Source of the DNA: Flavobacterium sp.
GTDB lineage: Bacteria; Bacteroidota; Bacteroidia; Flavobacteriales; Flavobacteriaceae
Reading direction: 5' to 3'
Length of the DNA stretch: 36,838 bases
NCBI GenBank assembly: GCA_030153045.1
Contig: JASLID010000033.1
Location: 1 to 36,838 of the forward strand
Position numbers and translations under genes: made by a program. Shown here in pieces: positions 17,930 through 25,666 of the stretch. Positions within the stretch are counted from its first letter, which is position 1; the number at the start of each line of letters is the position of its first letter. The notes beneath the pieces are model-generated. The model worked only from the letters and a program-made list of their open reading frames with translations. It was not told the DNA's origin and searched no databases.

Positions 17930-19651
17930 ATGGAGAAGATTAGATTTTTACTCGTGGTTGCTGTTGTTCTATTTTTTTCTTGTAAAAAAGAGATGCCTCC
18001 AAAAGAAGAAGCATTGGCTGGAAAAAACAGTTTAGGTTGCGCACCTCCAACGGTTGATGCAAAATGGTACACTTCGGAAAATAAAGCACCATTGTTTGAA
18101 GGGATGAATGTTGTTGATTATCCTATTAGTACTAAAAATCCAGAAGCGCAAAAATATTTCAATCAGGGATTGGCACTATCCTACGGGTTTAATCATGCAG
18201 AAGCCGCGCGTTCATTTTATTATGCGACCAAATTGGATCCGGAATGTGCCATGTGTTTTTGGGGATTTGCTTATGTTCTTGGGCCTAATTATAACGCGGG
18301 AATGGAACCGGATAATTACCAAAGAGCTCATAAGGCCATTCAACAAGCCATTAAATTGCAAGACAAAGCTACAGAAAAGGAAAAAGCTTTAATCAATGCC
18401 TTGGCTAAAAGGTACGTTGCTGAACCTGTAGAAGACAGAAGTCAACTGGATATTGCTTATTCCAATGCGATGAAAGAAGTAAATAGTAAATTTCCAGACG
18501 ATGTCGATATCAACGCTTTGTATGCGGAGTCTGTAATGGACTTGCATCCTTGGGATTTGTATGAAAAGAATGGAACTCCTAAGAAATGGACCCCGGAAAT
18601 TGTAGCATTGTTTGAAAAAATACTCAAAAAAAATCCAAAACATATTGGAGCCAATCATTTTTACATTCATGCAGTTGAAGCTTCAAATACGCCGCAACGA
18701 GCCAATGCTTCGGCTCAATTCTTCGATGATGGTAATGCAAAATCTTTAGGACATTTGGTTCATATGTCATCCCATATTTATATCAGAACAGGAGAATATC
18801 ACAAAGGCACTTTGGCCAATATTAATGCTGTTAAGGTAGATAGTAATTATGTTACCATGTGCCATGCTCAGGGCGCTTATCCATTAGCTTATTATCCTCA
18901 CAATTATCATTTTATGGCTGGAACAGCAACTTTAGAGGGCAACTCAAAAAGGGCTATGATTGGAGCCAATGAAACGTCAAATCATGTACATCCTAAAACG
19001 ATGATAGAACCTGGATGGTCCACACTTCAACACTATTATGTGATTCCATATTATGTGGCTGTGAAATTTGGAAAGTGGGATGAAATTCTGAAAATGAAAC
19101 TGGTTGATGATACTTTAAAATATCCTGTAGCCATATCTCATTATGCCCGAGGAATGGCTTATTTAGGTAAGAAAGATTTAAAAATGTCAAAAGCTGAATT
19201 GCTTAGACTCGATGTTTTAGCCAATGATAAAGCTCTTGAAAAAATGACTATTTGGGAAATTAATTCTATGGCAACGATTACTCAAATTGCAGCTAAAGTT
19301 TTAAAAGCTGAAATTTTAGCCACTGAAAGAAATTATACTCAGAGTATTAATTTGTTGAAAAAAGCTGTAGAAATTGAAGATAATTTGAACTACAATGAGC
19401 CACCTGATTGGTTTTTTTCAGTAAGACATCATTTAGGAGCCATACAAATTGAAGCCGGAAAATACAATGACGCTATTAAAACGTATGAGGAAGATTTAAA
19501 AAGATTGCCCAAAAACGGATGGGCACACCACGGATTGAAATTGGCTTACGAAAAATTGAATAACAAAGCTAAAGTTCAGGAAATGGAGCAATTGATTGCA
19601 AAGAGTTGGGCTACTGCCGATGTAAAAATTTCAACCTCGAGAATCAAGTAA
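17930..19651 (+). CDS. Tetratricopeptide-repeat lipoprotein with conserved His/Cys motifs
   Basis: This 573-residue protein starts with a lipoprotein signal (lipobox FFSC, lipidated Cys18). After a Cys-containing segment (LGCAPP), a TPR-like helical array begins at AQKYFNQGLALSYGFNHAEAARSF and ends with KYNDAIKTYEEDLKRLPKNG. Embedded in it are unusual polar motifs: DPECAMCFWG with CxxC, VMDLHPWDL, ANHFYIHAVE, HLVHMSSHIYIRTGEYHKG, and MCHAQGAYPLAYYPHNYHFM. So many invariant-looking His and Cys residues suggest a metal, haem or catalytic site rather than a plain scaffold, but the function is unknown. The next gene, a DoxX protein, starts 74 bp later with its own promoter. Confidence 0.8.
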   Translation: MEKIRFLLVVAVVLFFSCKKEMPPKEEALAGKNSLGCAPPTVDAKWYTSENKAPLFEGMNVVDYPISTKNPEAQKYFNQGLALSYGFNHAEAARSFYYATKLDPECAMCFWGFAYVLGPNYNAGMEPDNYQRAHKAIQQAIKLQDKATEKEKALINALAKRYVAEPVEDRSQLDIAYSNAMKEVNSKFPDDVDINALYAESVMDLHPWDLYEKNGTPKKWTPEIVALFEKILKKNPKHIGANHFYIHAVEASNTPQRANASAQFFDDGNAKSLGHLVHMSSHIYIRTGEYHKGTLANINAVKVDSNYVTMCHAQGAYPLAYYPHNYHFMAGTATLEGNSKRAMIGANETSNHVHPKTMIEPGWSTLQHYYVIPYYVAVKFGKWDEILKMKLVDDTLKYPVAISHYARGMAYLGKKDLKMSKAELLRLDVLANDKALEKMTIWEINSMATITQIAAKVLKAEILATERNYTQSINLLKKAVEIEDNLNYNEPPDWFFSVRHHLGAIQIEAGKYNDAIKTYEEDLKRLPKNGWAHHGLKLAYEKLNNKAKVQEMEQLIAKSWATADVKISTSRIK

Positions 19652-19665
19652 TATTCAAAAGCATA

Positions 19666-19695
19666 TTGTTTTTTGTATGATTTTTTTTACATTTG
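19666..19695 (+). promoter_or_regulatory. Promoter of the first DoxX gene
   Basis: TTG at 19666-19668, a 19-bp spacer and TACATTTG at 19688-19695 form a full Bacteroidota -33/-7 promoter. It lies 30 bp upstream of the chosen ATG and inside the longer in-frame extension, which argues against the upstream start. Confidence 0.72.
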
Positions 19696-19724
19696 ATATT
19701 CTAATCACTTTAAATCAATTGTTT

Positions 19725-20099
19725 ATGAAAATTGCAACTATTATTGTAAGGGTTCTGATTGGTGCCTTGTTATTGTTTGGCTCTATCGCCTATTTTTTCA
19801 AACTGTTTCCGGAACCTGAACTTACCGGAAATCTTAAAACGTTTAATGAAGGGTTAGCAGCCTCTGGTTATTTAATGAACTTTGTAAAAGGATTGGAATT
19901 ACTTTGTGGTTTAGCTTTTATTTCAGGAAAGTTTGTGCGAATAGCAAATTTGGTTTTATTACCTATATCTGTAAATATTGTATTGGTTCATCTTTGTTTA
20001 GATCCAGCCAATATTGGTGCCGGCGCCTTCTTGTTTCTTGGGAATTTATTTTTGATTTACAGAAATTGGGAGCATTATAAAAATTTATTCACTGCATAA
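19725..20099 (+). CDS. DoxX family membrane protein (copy 1)
   Basis: The 124-residue integral membrane protein has four predicted helices and the DoxX-family features PEPELTG after the first helix, LELLCG in the second, and GNLFLIYRNW near the end. DoxX-like proteins are subunits or relatives of membrane oxidoreductases; in some bacteria they act with thiosulfate or superoxide-handling systems, but the role of this short type is not established. A start at 19677 would add 16 residues; ATG 19725 is chosen because it gives the same MKIATI N-terminus and the same length as the second copy at 29366-29740, with about half of residues identical. It follows the TPR lipoprotein and ends at a bidirectional terminator. 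Confidence 0.85.
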   Translation: MKIATIIVRVLIGALLLFGSIAYFFKLFPEPELTGNLKTFNEGLAASGYLMNFVKGLELLCGLAFISGKFVRIANLVLLPISVNIVLVHLCLDPANIGAGAFLFLGNLFLIYRNWEHYKNLFTA

Positions 20100-20108
20100 A
20101 TTAAAATA

Positions 20109-20134
20109 AAAACCCGCTCAATTGAGCGGGTTTT
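20109..20134. terminator. Bidirectional terminator between doxX copy 1 and lpd
   Basis: A perfect 26-bp palindrome, with arms AAAACCCGCTCAA and its complement, lies between two convergent genes. The T-rich ends serve both strands. Confidence 0.85.
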
Positions 20135-20142
20135 GTTTTCTT

Positions 20143-20173
20143 ATGTTGAGATTCCTCCTTGCGTTGGAATGAC
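20143..20173. repeat. GAGATTCCTCC-type intergenic repeat relic
   Basis: GAGATTCCTCC followed by TTGCGTTGGAATGACAAA resembles the GAGATTCCTC...GGAATGAC repeat that I recall from intergenic DNA of many bacteria, here as one half of the usual palindrome. The short piece sits just past a terminator and before the lpd stop. Confidence 0.5.
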
Positions 20174-20182
20174 AAATTTCGA

Positions 20183-21586
20183 TTATACGTGTAAAGCTCT
20201 GTTTTCAGTTGCCGCTAATGCCGCTTCTTTGATAGCTTCTGCAAACGTTGGGTGAGCGTGTGACATTCTTGAAATATCTTCCGCTGAAGCTTTAAATTCC
20301 ATAGCTGTTACCGCTTCTGCAATTAAATCGGCAGCACGAGCTCCAATGATATGGATTCCTAAAACCTCGTCTGTTTTTGCATCGGCAAGGATTTTCACAA
20401 AACCATCGTTATCGGCACTGGCACGAGCACGACCTAAAGCTTTGAAAGGAAAACTTCCTGCTTTGTACGCCACACCAGCTTCTTTTAGTTGTTCTTCTGT
20501 TTTACCAACAGCTGAAACTTCTGGCCAAGTATACACCACACCAGGAATTAAGTTGTAATCGATATGTGGTTTTTGACCTGCTAAAAATTCAGCAACCATA
20601 ACCCCTTCTTCTTCTGCTTTGTGAGCTAGCATCGCACCGCGAACCACATCACCAATAGCATATATGTTTGAAGCTGTAGTTTGTAAATGATCGTTTACTT
20701 CTACTTGACCTCTGTCTGTAATTTTTACACCAGCTTTGTCAGCGTTCAATCCGTCTGTATAAGGACGACGACCAACAGAAACCAGAGCATAATCACCTTC
20801 TAAAGTGATGACTTCTCCTTTTGCATTTTCTGCTTTTACAGTCACAGTATCACCTTTTCTATCTACCGCTTGCACTTTGTGAGAAGTGTAGAATTTCATG
20901 CCTTGTTTTTTTAATACTTTGGTCAATTCTTTAGACAAACCTCCATCCATTCCTGGAATGATTCTGTCCATGAATTCTACTACAGAAACCTGAGCTCCCA
21001 AACGTAAATATACTTGACCTAATTCTAAACCAATAACTCCGCCACCAATAACAATAAGGTGTTTAGGAACTTCTGGTAATTTTAAAGCTTCGGTTGAAGT
21101 GATGATTCTATCTTTGTCTAATTTGATGAATGGCAAAGAAGATGGTTTTGAACCTGTAGCAATAATCGTATTTTTAGCTTCCAATTTTTCTACAGAACCG
21201 TCCGCTTTCGTCACATTAACTGTAGTTGCATTTTCGAATGAACCTACACCTTCAAAAACAGTGATTTTGTTTTTGTCCATCAAGAATTTTACACCACCAG
21301 AGGTTTGATCCACTACCGCTTGTTTGCGGGCAATCATTTTTTCTAGGTTTACTTTTACCTCTCCAGAAACTTCAATTCCGTGATCTGCAAAATGTTGTAA
21401 TTCTTCGTAATGATGAGAAGAGGCTAACAATGCTTTAGAAGGAATACATCCTACATTCAAACAAGTACCTCCAAGTGTTGAATATTTTTCGATAATAGCA
21501 GTTTTCATTCCCAATTGTGCGCAACGAATCGCTGCAACATATCCACCAGGACCTGAACCTATAATAACTACGTCAAATGAACTCAT
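20183..21586 (-). CDS. lpdA: Dihydrolipoyl dehydrogenase
   Basis: Lpd is the FAD-containing E3 subunit that reoxidises dihydrolipoyl groups of 2-oxo acid dehydrogenase complexes and the glycine cleavage system, passing electrons to NAD+. In the 467-residue protein the FAD-binding GSGPGGYVAA is at residues 10-19, the redox-active disulfide is C42/C47 in GGTCLNVGCIPSKAL, the NAD-binding GGGVIGLELG follows near the middle, and the catalytic His is in the C-terminal HAHPTFAEA. An in-frame upstream ATG would add 25 residues, but the promoter lies within that stretch, so ATG 21586 (MSSFDVVIIG) is chosen. No other complex subunits are adjacent. Function is firm. Confidence 0.95.
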   Translation of the reverse strand: MSSFDVVIIGSGPGGYVAAIRCAQLGMKTAIIEKYSTLGGTCLNVGCIPSKALLASSHHYEELQHFADHGIEVSGEVKVNLEKMIARKQAVVDQTSGGVKFLMDKNKITVFEGVGSFENATTVNVTKADGSVEKLEAKNTIIATGSKPSSLPFIKLDKDRIITSTEALKLPEVPKHLIVIGGGVIGLELGQVYLRLGAQVSVVEFMDRIIPGMDGGLSKELTKVLKKQGMKFYTSHKVQAVDRKGDTVTVKAENAKGEVITLEGDYALVSVGRRPYTDGLNADKAGVKITDRGQVEVNDHLQTTASNIYAIGDVVRGAMLAHKAEEEGVMVAEFLAGQKPHIDYNLIPGVVYTWPEVSAVGKTEEQLKEAGVAYKAGSFPFKALGRARASADNDGFVKILADAKTDEVLGIHIIGARAADLIAEAVTAMEFKASAEDISRMSHAHPTFAEAIKEAALAATENRALHV

Positions 21587-21625
21587 AGTGTTTATTTTTG
21601 TTGTGTTTTTAAAAATTTCGAGTGA

Positions 21626-21654
21626 CAAAATTACAAATTTAATTGCAATGACAA
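21626..21654 (-). promoter_or_regulatory. Promoter of lpd
   Basis: On the minus strand TTG (21654-21652), an 18-bp spacer and TAATTTTG (21633-21626) make a full -33/-7 promoter 39 bp upstream of the ATG. The -33 element lies within a CAAT-hexamer repeat. Confidence 0.7.
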
Positions 21655-21669
21655 TATTCAATTACAATA
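21645..21669. repeat. CAAT-hexamer repeat, copy 1
   Basis: CAAT recurs at 6-7 bp spacing. The 25 bases match 28705-28729 at 23 positions, including the same one-base break in register (6, 7 and 6 bp steps). Here only the left half of the element at 28701-28752 is present, and it overlaps the lpd -33 element. Confidence 0.6.
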
Positions 21670-21689
21670 TCAATTTTGAAAAAGAAGGT

Positions 21690-22148
21690 TTAAATTTCAA
21701 AAACAGTGGTATTTTTCACTTCGCCAATCATGAATGTACTGTGTGTACTACCAATGTGTTGTAATGTAGTCAGTTTGGTTACCATAAATTCACGGTATTC
21801 TTCCATGTCTTTCACGCAAATTTTCAAGATATAATCGTAATCCCCACTCACGTGAAAGCATTCAAGTACTTCGTTGAGTTTGACTACTTCTTTTTCAAAT
21901 TGCGAAATAAATTCTTTGGTGTGCTGCATCAATTTTAAATGGCAAAAAACCACAAATCCTTTTTCGATTTTATTTCGATTAAGAAGTGCCACGTAATTGG
22001 AAATAATGCCCTCTTTTTCCAATTTTTTTATGCGTTCGTAAACAGCTGTTACTGAAAGATTTAGTTTTGAAGATAACTCTTTAGTTGTTTTCTTGCTGTC
22101 TGTTTGTAGTAGTTTTAGCAAGTTTCTATCAATGGTATCAAAAGTCAT
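21690..22148 (-). CDS. Lrp/AsnC family transcriptional regulator
   Basis: The 152-residue protein has the family layout: an N-terminal winged helix-turn-helix (LLKLLQTDSKKTTKELSSKL, then NLSVTAVYERIKKLEKEGII) and a C-terminal RAM/AsnC ligand domain (about 65-145, with VSGDYDYILKI). Such proteins form octamers, bind an amino acid and wrap or bend DNA. ATG 22148 (MTFDTIDRNLL) is chosen over an extension of 23 hydrophobic residues, because the promoter lies upstream of it at 22175-22203. It is divergent from a methionine gamma-lyase-like gene, an arrangement known from mdeR/mdeA of Pseudomonas putida, so it probably controls that gene in response to a sulfur amino acid; this is inference. Confidence 0.9.
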   Translation of the reverse strand: MTFDTIDRNLLKLLQTDSKKTTKELSSKLNLSVTAVYERIKKLEKEGIISNYVALLNRNKIEKGFVVFCHLKLMQHTKEFISQFEKEVVKLNEVLECFHVSGDYDYILKICVKDMEEYREFMVTKLTTLQHIGSTHSTFMIGEVKNTTVFEI

Positions 22149-22174
22149 AATTGAAAAATAATTGGTTGAGAAAT

Positions 22175-22203
22175 CAAATTTAGTATTTAAAAAGAAAATA
22201 CAA
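22175..22203 (-). promoter_or_regulatory. Promoter of the Lrp/AsnC gene
   Basis: On the minus strand TTG (22203-22201), an 18-bp spacer and TAAATTTG (22182-22175) form a full -33/-7 promoter, 26 bp from the ATG. Confidence 0.68.
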
Positions 22204-22222
22204 TTACAAAAATACAAATTAA

Positions 22223-22299
22223 TAGTTTTATTGTCTAAATAATTATTTTATTGTTGATTTATTTTCTTAAATAAGTTTATTTTGAACTCAATAAAACTA
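22223..22299. promoter_or_regulatory. Repeated TTTTATTG boxes, candidate Lrp-type operator
   Basis: TTTTATTGT occurs at 22226-22234 and again at 22246-22254, exactly 20 bp apart. The inverted form CAATAAAACTA at 22289-22299 mirrors TAGTTTTATTG at 22223-22233 perfectly over 11 bp. The three boxes lie between the divergent regulator and lyase genes and flank the likely lyase promoter (TTG 22254-22256, near-consensus TATTTTG 22278-22284). Confidence 0.5.
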
Positions 22300-22323
22300 T
22301 ATTACAGTAATAAAATATATCAT

Positions 22324-23526
22324 ATGAAAAATTTTAATCCAGCAGATAGAATTCAGGATTTGCAATATTTTGGGGAATTTGGAGGCGTAAATCCTTCTAT
22401 TTCTGACAGTTCGACTTATACTTTTCTTTCTGCAAAAACAATGTTCGACACTTTTGAAGGAAATGCTGAAGGTTGTTATTTATACTCACGTCACTCATCT
22501 CCAAGTAATTTATACTTAGACAAAGCATTGGCCGCGATGGAAGGAACCGAAAGTGCTAACGTATCCGCATCTGGAATGGGAGCGATTACGCCAACCTTAT
22601 TGCAATTGTGTGGTAACGGAGATCACATTGTTTCGAGCAGAACTATTTATGGTGGAACGTATGCTTTCTTGAAAAATTTTGCGCCAAGAATGGGAGTGAA
22701 AACGACTTTTGTTGACATTACTAAATTAGATGTTGTAGAAGCTGCAATAACGCCAAATACAAAAGTATTGTATTGCGAAACGGTAAGTAATCCATTATTG
22801 GAAGTAGCTGATATTTCAGGTTTGGCTAAAATTGCGATTAAGCACGGTTTGAAATTAGTAGTAGATAATACCTTTTCACCTTTATCTGTAGCACCTGCAA
22901 AATTAGGAGCTGATATTGTGATTCACAGTTTGACAAAATACATCAACGGAAGTAGTGATACGGTTGGTGGTGTGGTTTGTGCATCTCAAGAGTTTATCAA
23001 TGACTTGAAGAATGTGAATAACGGAGCCAGCATGTTATTAGGTCCAACAATGGACAGTTTGCGTTCGGCAAGTGTGATGAAAAATATGCGTACACTTCAC
23101 ATTCGTATGAAGCAGCACAGTCACAACGCGATGTTTTTGGCAAAGAAATTCGAACAGGACGGCATTAAAACGGTTTATCCGGGATTACCAAGTCACCCAA
23201 GCCATGAAATTTACAAAGGAATGATTAATCCGGAATATGGTTTTGGAGGAATGATGACCATTGATGTAGGTTCATTGGACAAAGCCAACGAATTGATGGA
23301 ATTAATGCAAGAAAGAAACTTAGGATATCTAGCAGTAAGTTTAGGGTTTTATAAAACGTTATTCAGTGCACCTGGAACTTCAACATCTTCTGAAATTCCT
23401 TTGGAAGAACAAGCTGAAATGGGATTAACAGATGGTTTGATTCGTTTTTCTATTGGTTTGGATAATGATATTGCACGTACTTATGAAATGATGCATGCTT
23501 GTATGAAAGAGTTGGGAATTTTATAA
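22324..23526 (+). CDS. Cys/Met metabolism PLP-dependent enzyme, methionine gamma-lyase-like
   Basis: The 400-residue fold-type I PLP enzyme belongs to the trans-sulfuration family (gamma-lyases and gamma-synthases). The PLP lysine is K205 in HSLTKYINGSSD. YSRHSSPS supplies the phosphate-binding Tyr/Arg pair, SASGMGAI the phosphate loop, and SRTIYGGTYAF the stacking Tyr109. True methionine gamma-lyases have a Cys two residues after that Tyr (YGC); here it is Gly111, so the substrate may differ (cystathionine, homocysteine or an O-acyl-homoserine). ATG 22324 is chosen: the 14-residue extension (MNSIKLYYSNKIYH) is not family-like. It is divergent from an Lrp/AsnC regulator and closes with a terminator. 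Family certain, substrate moderate. Confidence 0.85.
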   Translation: MKNFNPADRIQDLQYFGEFGGVNPSISDSSTYTFLSAKTMFDTFEGNAEGCYLYSRHSSPSNLYLDKALAAMEGTESANVSASGMGAITPTLLQLCGNGDHIVSSRTIYGGTYAFLKNFAPRMGVKTTFVDITKLDVVEAAITPNTKVLYCETVSNPLLEVADISGLAKIAIKHGLKLVVDNTFSPLSVAPAKLGADIVIHSLTKYINGSSDTVGGVVCASQEFINDLKNVNNGASMLLGPTMDSLRSASVMKNMRTLHIRMKQHSHNAMFLAKKFEQDGIKTVYPGLPSHPSHEIYKGMINPEYGFGGMMTIDVGSLDKANELMELMQERNLGYLAVSLGFYKTLFSAPGTSTSSEIPLEEQAEMGLTDGLIRFSIGLDNDIARTYEMMHACMKELGIL

Positions 23527-23548
23527 TTTTATTTTTTTTAGTTGGAAG

Positions 23549-23583
23549 AAATCCCGTTTGATTTTATATCAGGCGGGATTTTT
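23549..23583 (+). terminator. Terminator after the methionine gamma-lyase-like gene
   Basis: AAATCCCGTTTGAT pairs with ATCAGGCGGGATTT (two G-U pairs) around a short AT loop and is followed by T residues. Confidence 0.82.
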
Positions 23584-23700
23584 ATTTGCAATAAATTCAG
23601 GTATTGAATAGAAACTAAAATTTTAATAGATGGACTTAAAGTTTTTAACAAGAGTTATCAAAATAAATAAAGTCTGTTGAGAGATGCTTTGGCATAAAAT

Positions 23701-23736
23701 AAAAAACCCGTCGAGCGATTCACAAGACGGGTTTTT
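23701..23736 (-). terminator. Terminator after the amino-acid permease
   Basis: AAAAACCCGTC pairs with GACGGGTTTTT. On the minus strand it lies 20 bp past the permease stop and runs into T residues; it can serve both directions. Confidence 0.82.
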
Positions 23737-23755
23737 AGTATATAAAAAGAAGTGA

Positions 23756-25450
23756 TTAGTCTTCTAAAGTGTTCTTTAGTTTAGTGAAATTCAGTTTGCT
23801 GTTTTTAAATCCGTAAGCGAAATAGAATACCAATCCTATTGCTAGCCAAATACCAAACCATTTCCAGTTAGAAACCGCCATTCCGGTTAATAAGTAGCAA
23901 CAAGAAATCAATCCTAATAAAGGGATTAATGATAAGTTCTTAAAGAATGATATAACGGCCATTACAACACACAATACAAAGAAAACAACCATAGTGATGT
24001 TTTTTAAGCTACCATCTGAGAAATCAAATGTATCTGCAAAAAATGTTGGAAATGCATATTGAATCAAAACGATTGAACCAATTACGATTGCTGGGAAAAT
24101 AAATTTTGAATTGATATAAGGAATTCTGAATTTTCCTTTGGTTTGACGTTCTGCAATTTCTGCTTCGCTTTGAGGAGACAACATTAAAACGCCACCACAA
24201 ACTAGTACAAAGGCGAATAAGGTTCCAATACTTGTAAAGTCTAATACGAAGTTTTCATCAGTAAAAAAGATAGGAACACCTACTACCAAACCAGTAATAA
24301 TAGTAGCAAATCCTGGTGTTTTGTGTTTTGGATGAATTTCTGAGAATTTCTTTGGCATTAATCCGTCACGACTCATCGTCATCCAGATACGAGGCTGTCC
24401 CATTTGGAAAACCAACATTACGCTCGTCATAGCTACAACCGCAGCAATTGATACGATGAATAACATCCATTTTACACCTTTTAAAGCAAAAATTTCAGCT
24501 AATGGATCACTTACACCTAATAATGTATAAGAAACCATTCCAGTAATAACTAATGCTAAAATGATATAAACCACAGTACAAACGACTAATGAGTAAATCA
24601 TACCACGAGGTAAATCGCGTTGTGGGTTTTTGCTTTCTTCTGCCAATGTAGAAACGGCATCAAAACCAATATAAGCAAAGAATACTGCCGAAACACCACC
24701 CATTACGCCGCTAAAACCATTTGGCATAAAAGGAGTCCAATTGTTAATATCTATATAAAAAGCACCTACAATAATCACCAAAACAATGATAGATAGCTTA
24801 ATGTAAACCATCGCATTACTAATGTTTCTAGATTCTTTTGTGCCTTTATAAACTAAATAAGTTATCAAAATATTGATTAAAACGGCTGGTAAATCGAATA
24901 TGACTTTTAAGCTACCCAGTACAGGTGCGTTTTGCCATGCTAATAAACCTTCTCCTGTTTTGTTTTCAATAAAAGCAGCATGTGCCGATTTGTAATTGAT
25001 CGTCAACCATTCGGGTAAATGAATGCCAAAAGTTTCTAATAAATTGGTAAAATAACCACTCCAAGAAAAAGCAATATAAATGTTTCCAATAGAATATTCC
25101 ATCAACAAAGCCCATCCAATAATCCAGGCGAAAACTTCTCCAAAAGATACGTAGGCATAAGTATAAGCACTTCCAGACACAGGCACTCTTGAGGCAAATT
25201 CTGCATAACACATGGCTGTAAACCCACAAGCAATAGCACAAATTACATACAATAAAGCTACTCCCGGTCCTCCAGAAAAACAAGCATTTCCAATGGCGCT
25301 AAACGTTCCTCCACCAATAATTGCGGCAATTCCGAAAAATGTTAAATCTTTGACAGTTAATACTTTATTTAATCCTGAATGCTCTCCGTCGCCTCCTTGT
25401 TGTAATATCGTTCCTAGTGGTTTTCTTCTGAATAGTTTTAAAAAAGACAT
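23756..25450 (-). CDS. APC-superfamily amino-acid permease
   Basis: The 564-residue protein is a polytopic inner-membrane transporter with about 14 hydrophobic segments. It has the APC-superfamily first helix signature (FFGIAAIIGGGTFSAIG) after a cytoplasmic N-terminal stretch LNKVLTVKDL, the loop SRVPVSGSAYTYAYVSFGE, and FFAYIGFDAVSTLAEESKNP in helix 6-7. The length, and the C-terminal helices beyond the usual 12, fit the cationic amino-acid transporter (CAT) group, which usually moves amino acids with protons. The exact substrate cannot be read from the sequence. It is a single-gene unit with its own terminator and is divergent from katG. Nothing looks truncated. Confidence 0.88.
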   Translation of the reverse strand: MSFLKLFRRKPLGTILQQGGDGEHSGLNKVLTVKDLTFFGIAAIIGGGTFSAIGNACFSGGPGVALLYVICAIACGFTAMCYAEFASRVPVSGSAYTYAYVSFGEVFAWIIGWALLMEYSIGNIYIAFSWSGYFTNLLETFGIHLPEWLTINYKSAHAAFIENKTGEGLLAWQNAPVLGSLKVIFDLPAVLINILITYLVYKGTKESRNISNAMVYIKLSIIVLVIIVGAFYIDINNWTPFMPNGFSGVMGGVSAVFFAYIGFDAVSTLAEESKNPQRDLPRGMIYSLVVCTVVYIILALVITGMVSYTLLGVSDPLAEIFALKGVKWMLFIVSIAAVVAMTSVMLVFQMGQPRIWMTMSRDGLMPKKFSEIHPKHKTPGFATIITGLVVGVPIFFTDENFVLDFTSIGTLFAFVLVCGGVLMLSPQSEAEIAERQTKGKFRIPYINSKFIFPAIVIGSIVLIQYAFPTFFADTFDFSDGSLKNITMVVFFVLCVVMAVISFFKNLSLIPLLGLISCCYLLTGMAVSNWKWFGIWLAIGLVFYFAYGFKNSKLNFTKLKNTLED

Positions 25451-25556
25451 AATTTGGTTAATTATAGTTTGTTAGTTCTGCTTTTTTAAGCAGGAGGCAA
25501 ATATATAAAACTTACTGAATAAAAATTTTGATGTTCGGTTTTTCTTATTAAAAGTG

Positions 25557-25571
25557 ATAGTTATTTACTAT
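25557..25571. promoter_or_regulatory. ATAG-N7-CTAT dyad upstream of katG, candidate OxyR-type site
   Basis: The 15 bases ATAGTTATTTACTAT have perfect ATAGT/ACTAT arms and contain the LysR-type T-N11-A pattern. The centre is 61 bp before the katG -7 box, the same distance as the related dyad before ahpC. It resembles one half of the E. coli OxyR motif ATAGntnnnanCTAT. No oxyR gene is in this window. Confidence 0.5.
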
Positions 25572-25624
25572 TTTAAAATCAAAATTAATAATCATTTTCA
25601 ATAAGAAGTAGCTTGTTAAATTCT

Positions 25625-25632
25625 TAAATTTG
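25625..25632 (+). promoter_or_regulatory. -7 box of katG without a -33 TTG
   Basis: TAAATTTG matches TAnnTTTG exactly, 34 bp before the ATG. No TTG lies 17-23 bp upstream, which is what an activator-dependent promoter would look like. Confidence 0.55.
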
Positions 25633-25666
25633 AGATAACAAACTAAAAATCAAATAGTATCATATT

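Noticed and set aside
21587..21661. Longer lpd reading frame
   Set aside because: It would contain the full promoter at 21626-21654, and homologues start at MSSFDVVIIG-like sequence.
23701..23736. Inverted repeat considered as an operator or attachment site
   Set aside because: GC stem with A and T runs just past a stop codon is an ordinary terminator.
25625..25632. Search for a -33 TTG using the one at 25613-25615 for katG
   Set aside because: The spacing of 9 bp is far too short for the Bacteroidota promoter; the promoter is treated as lacking a -33 element.
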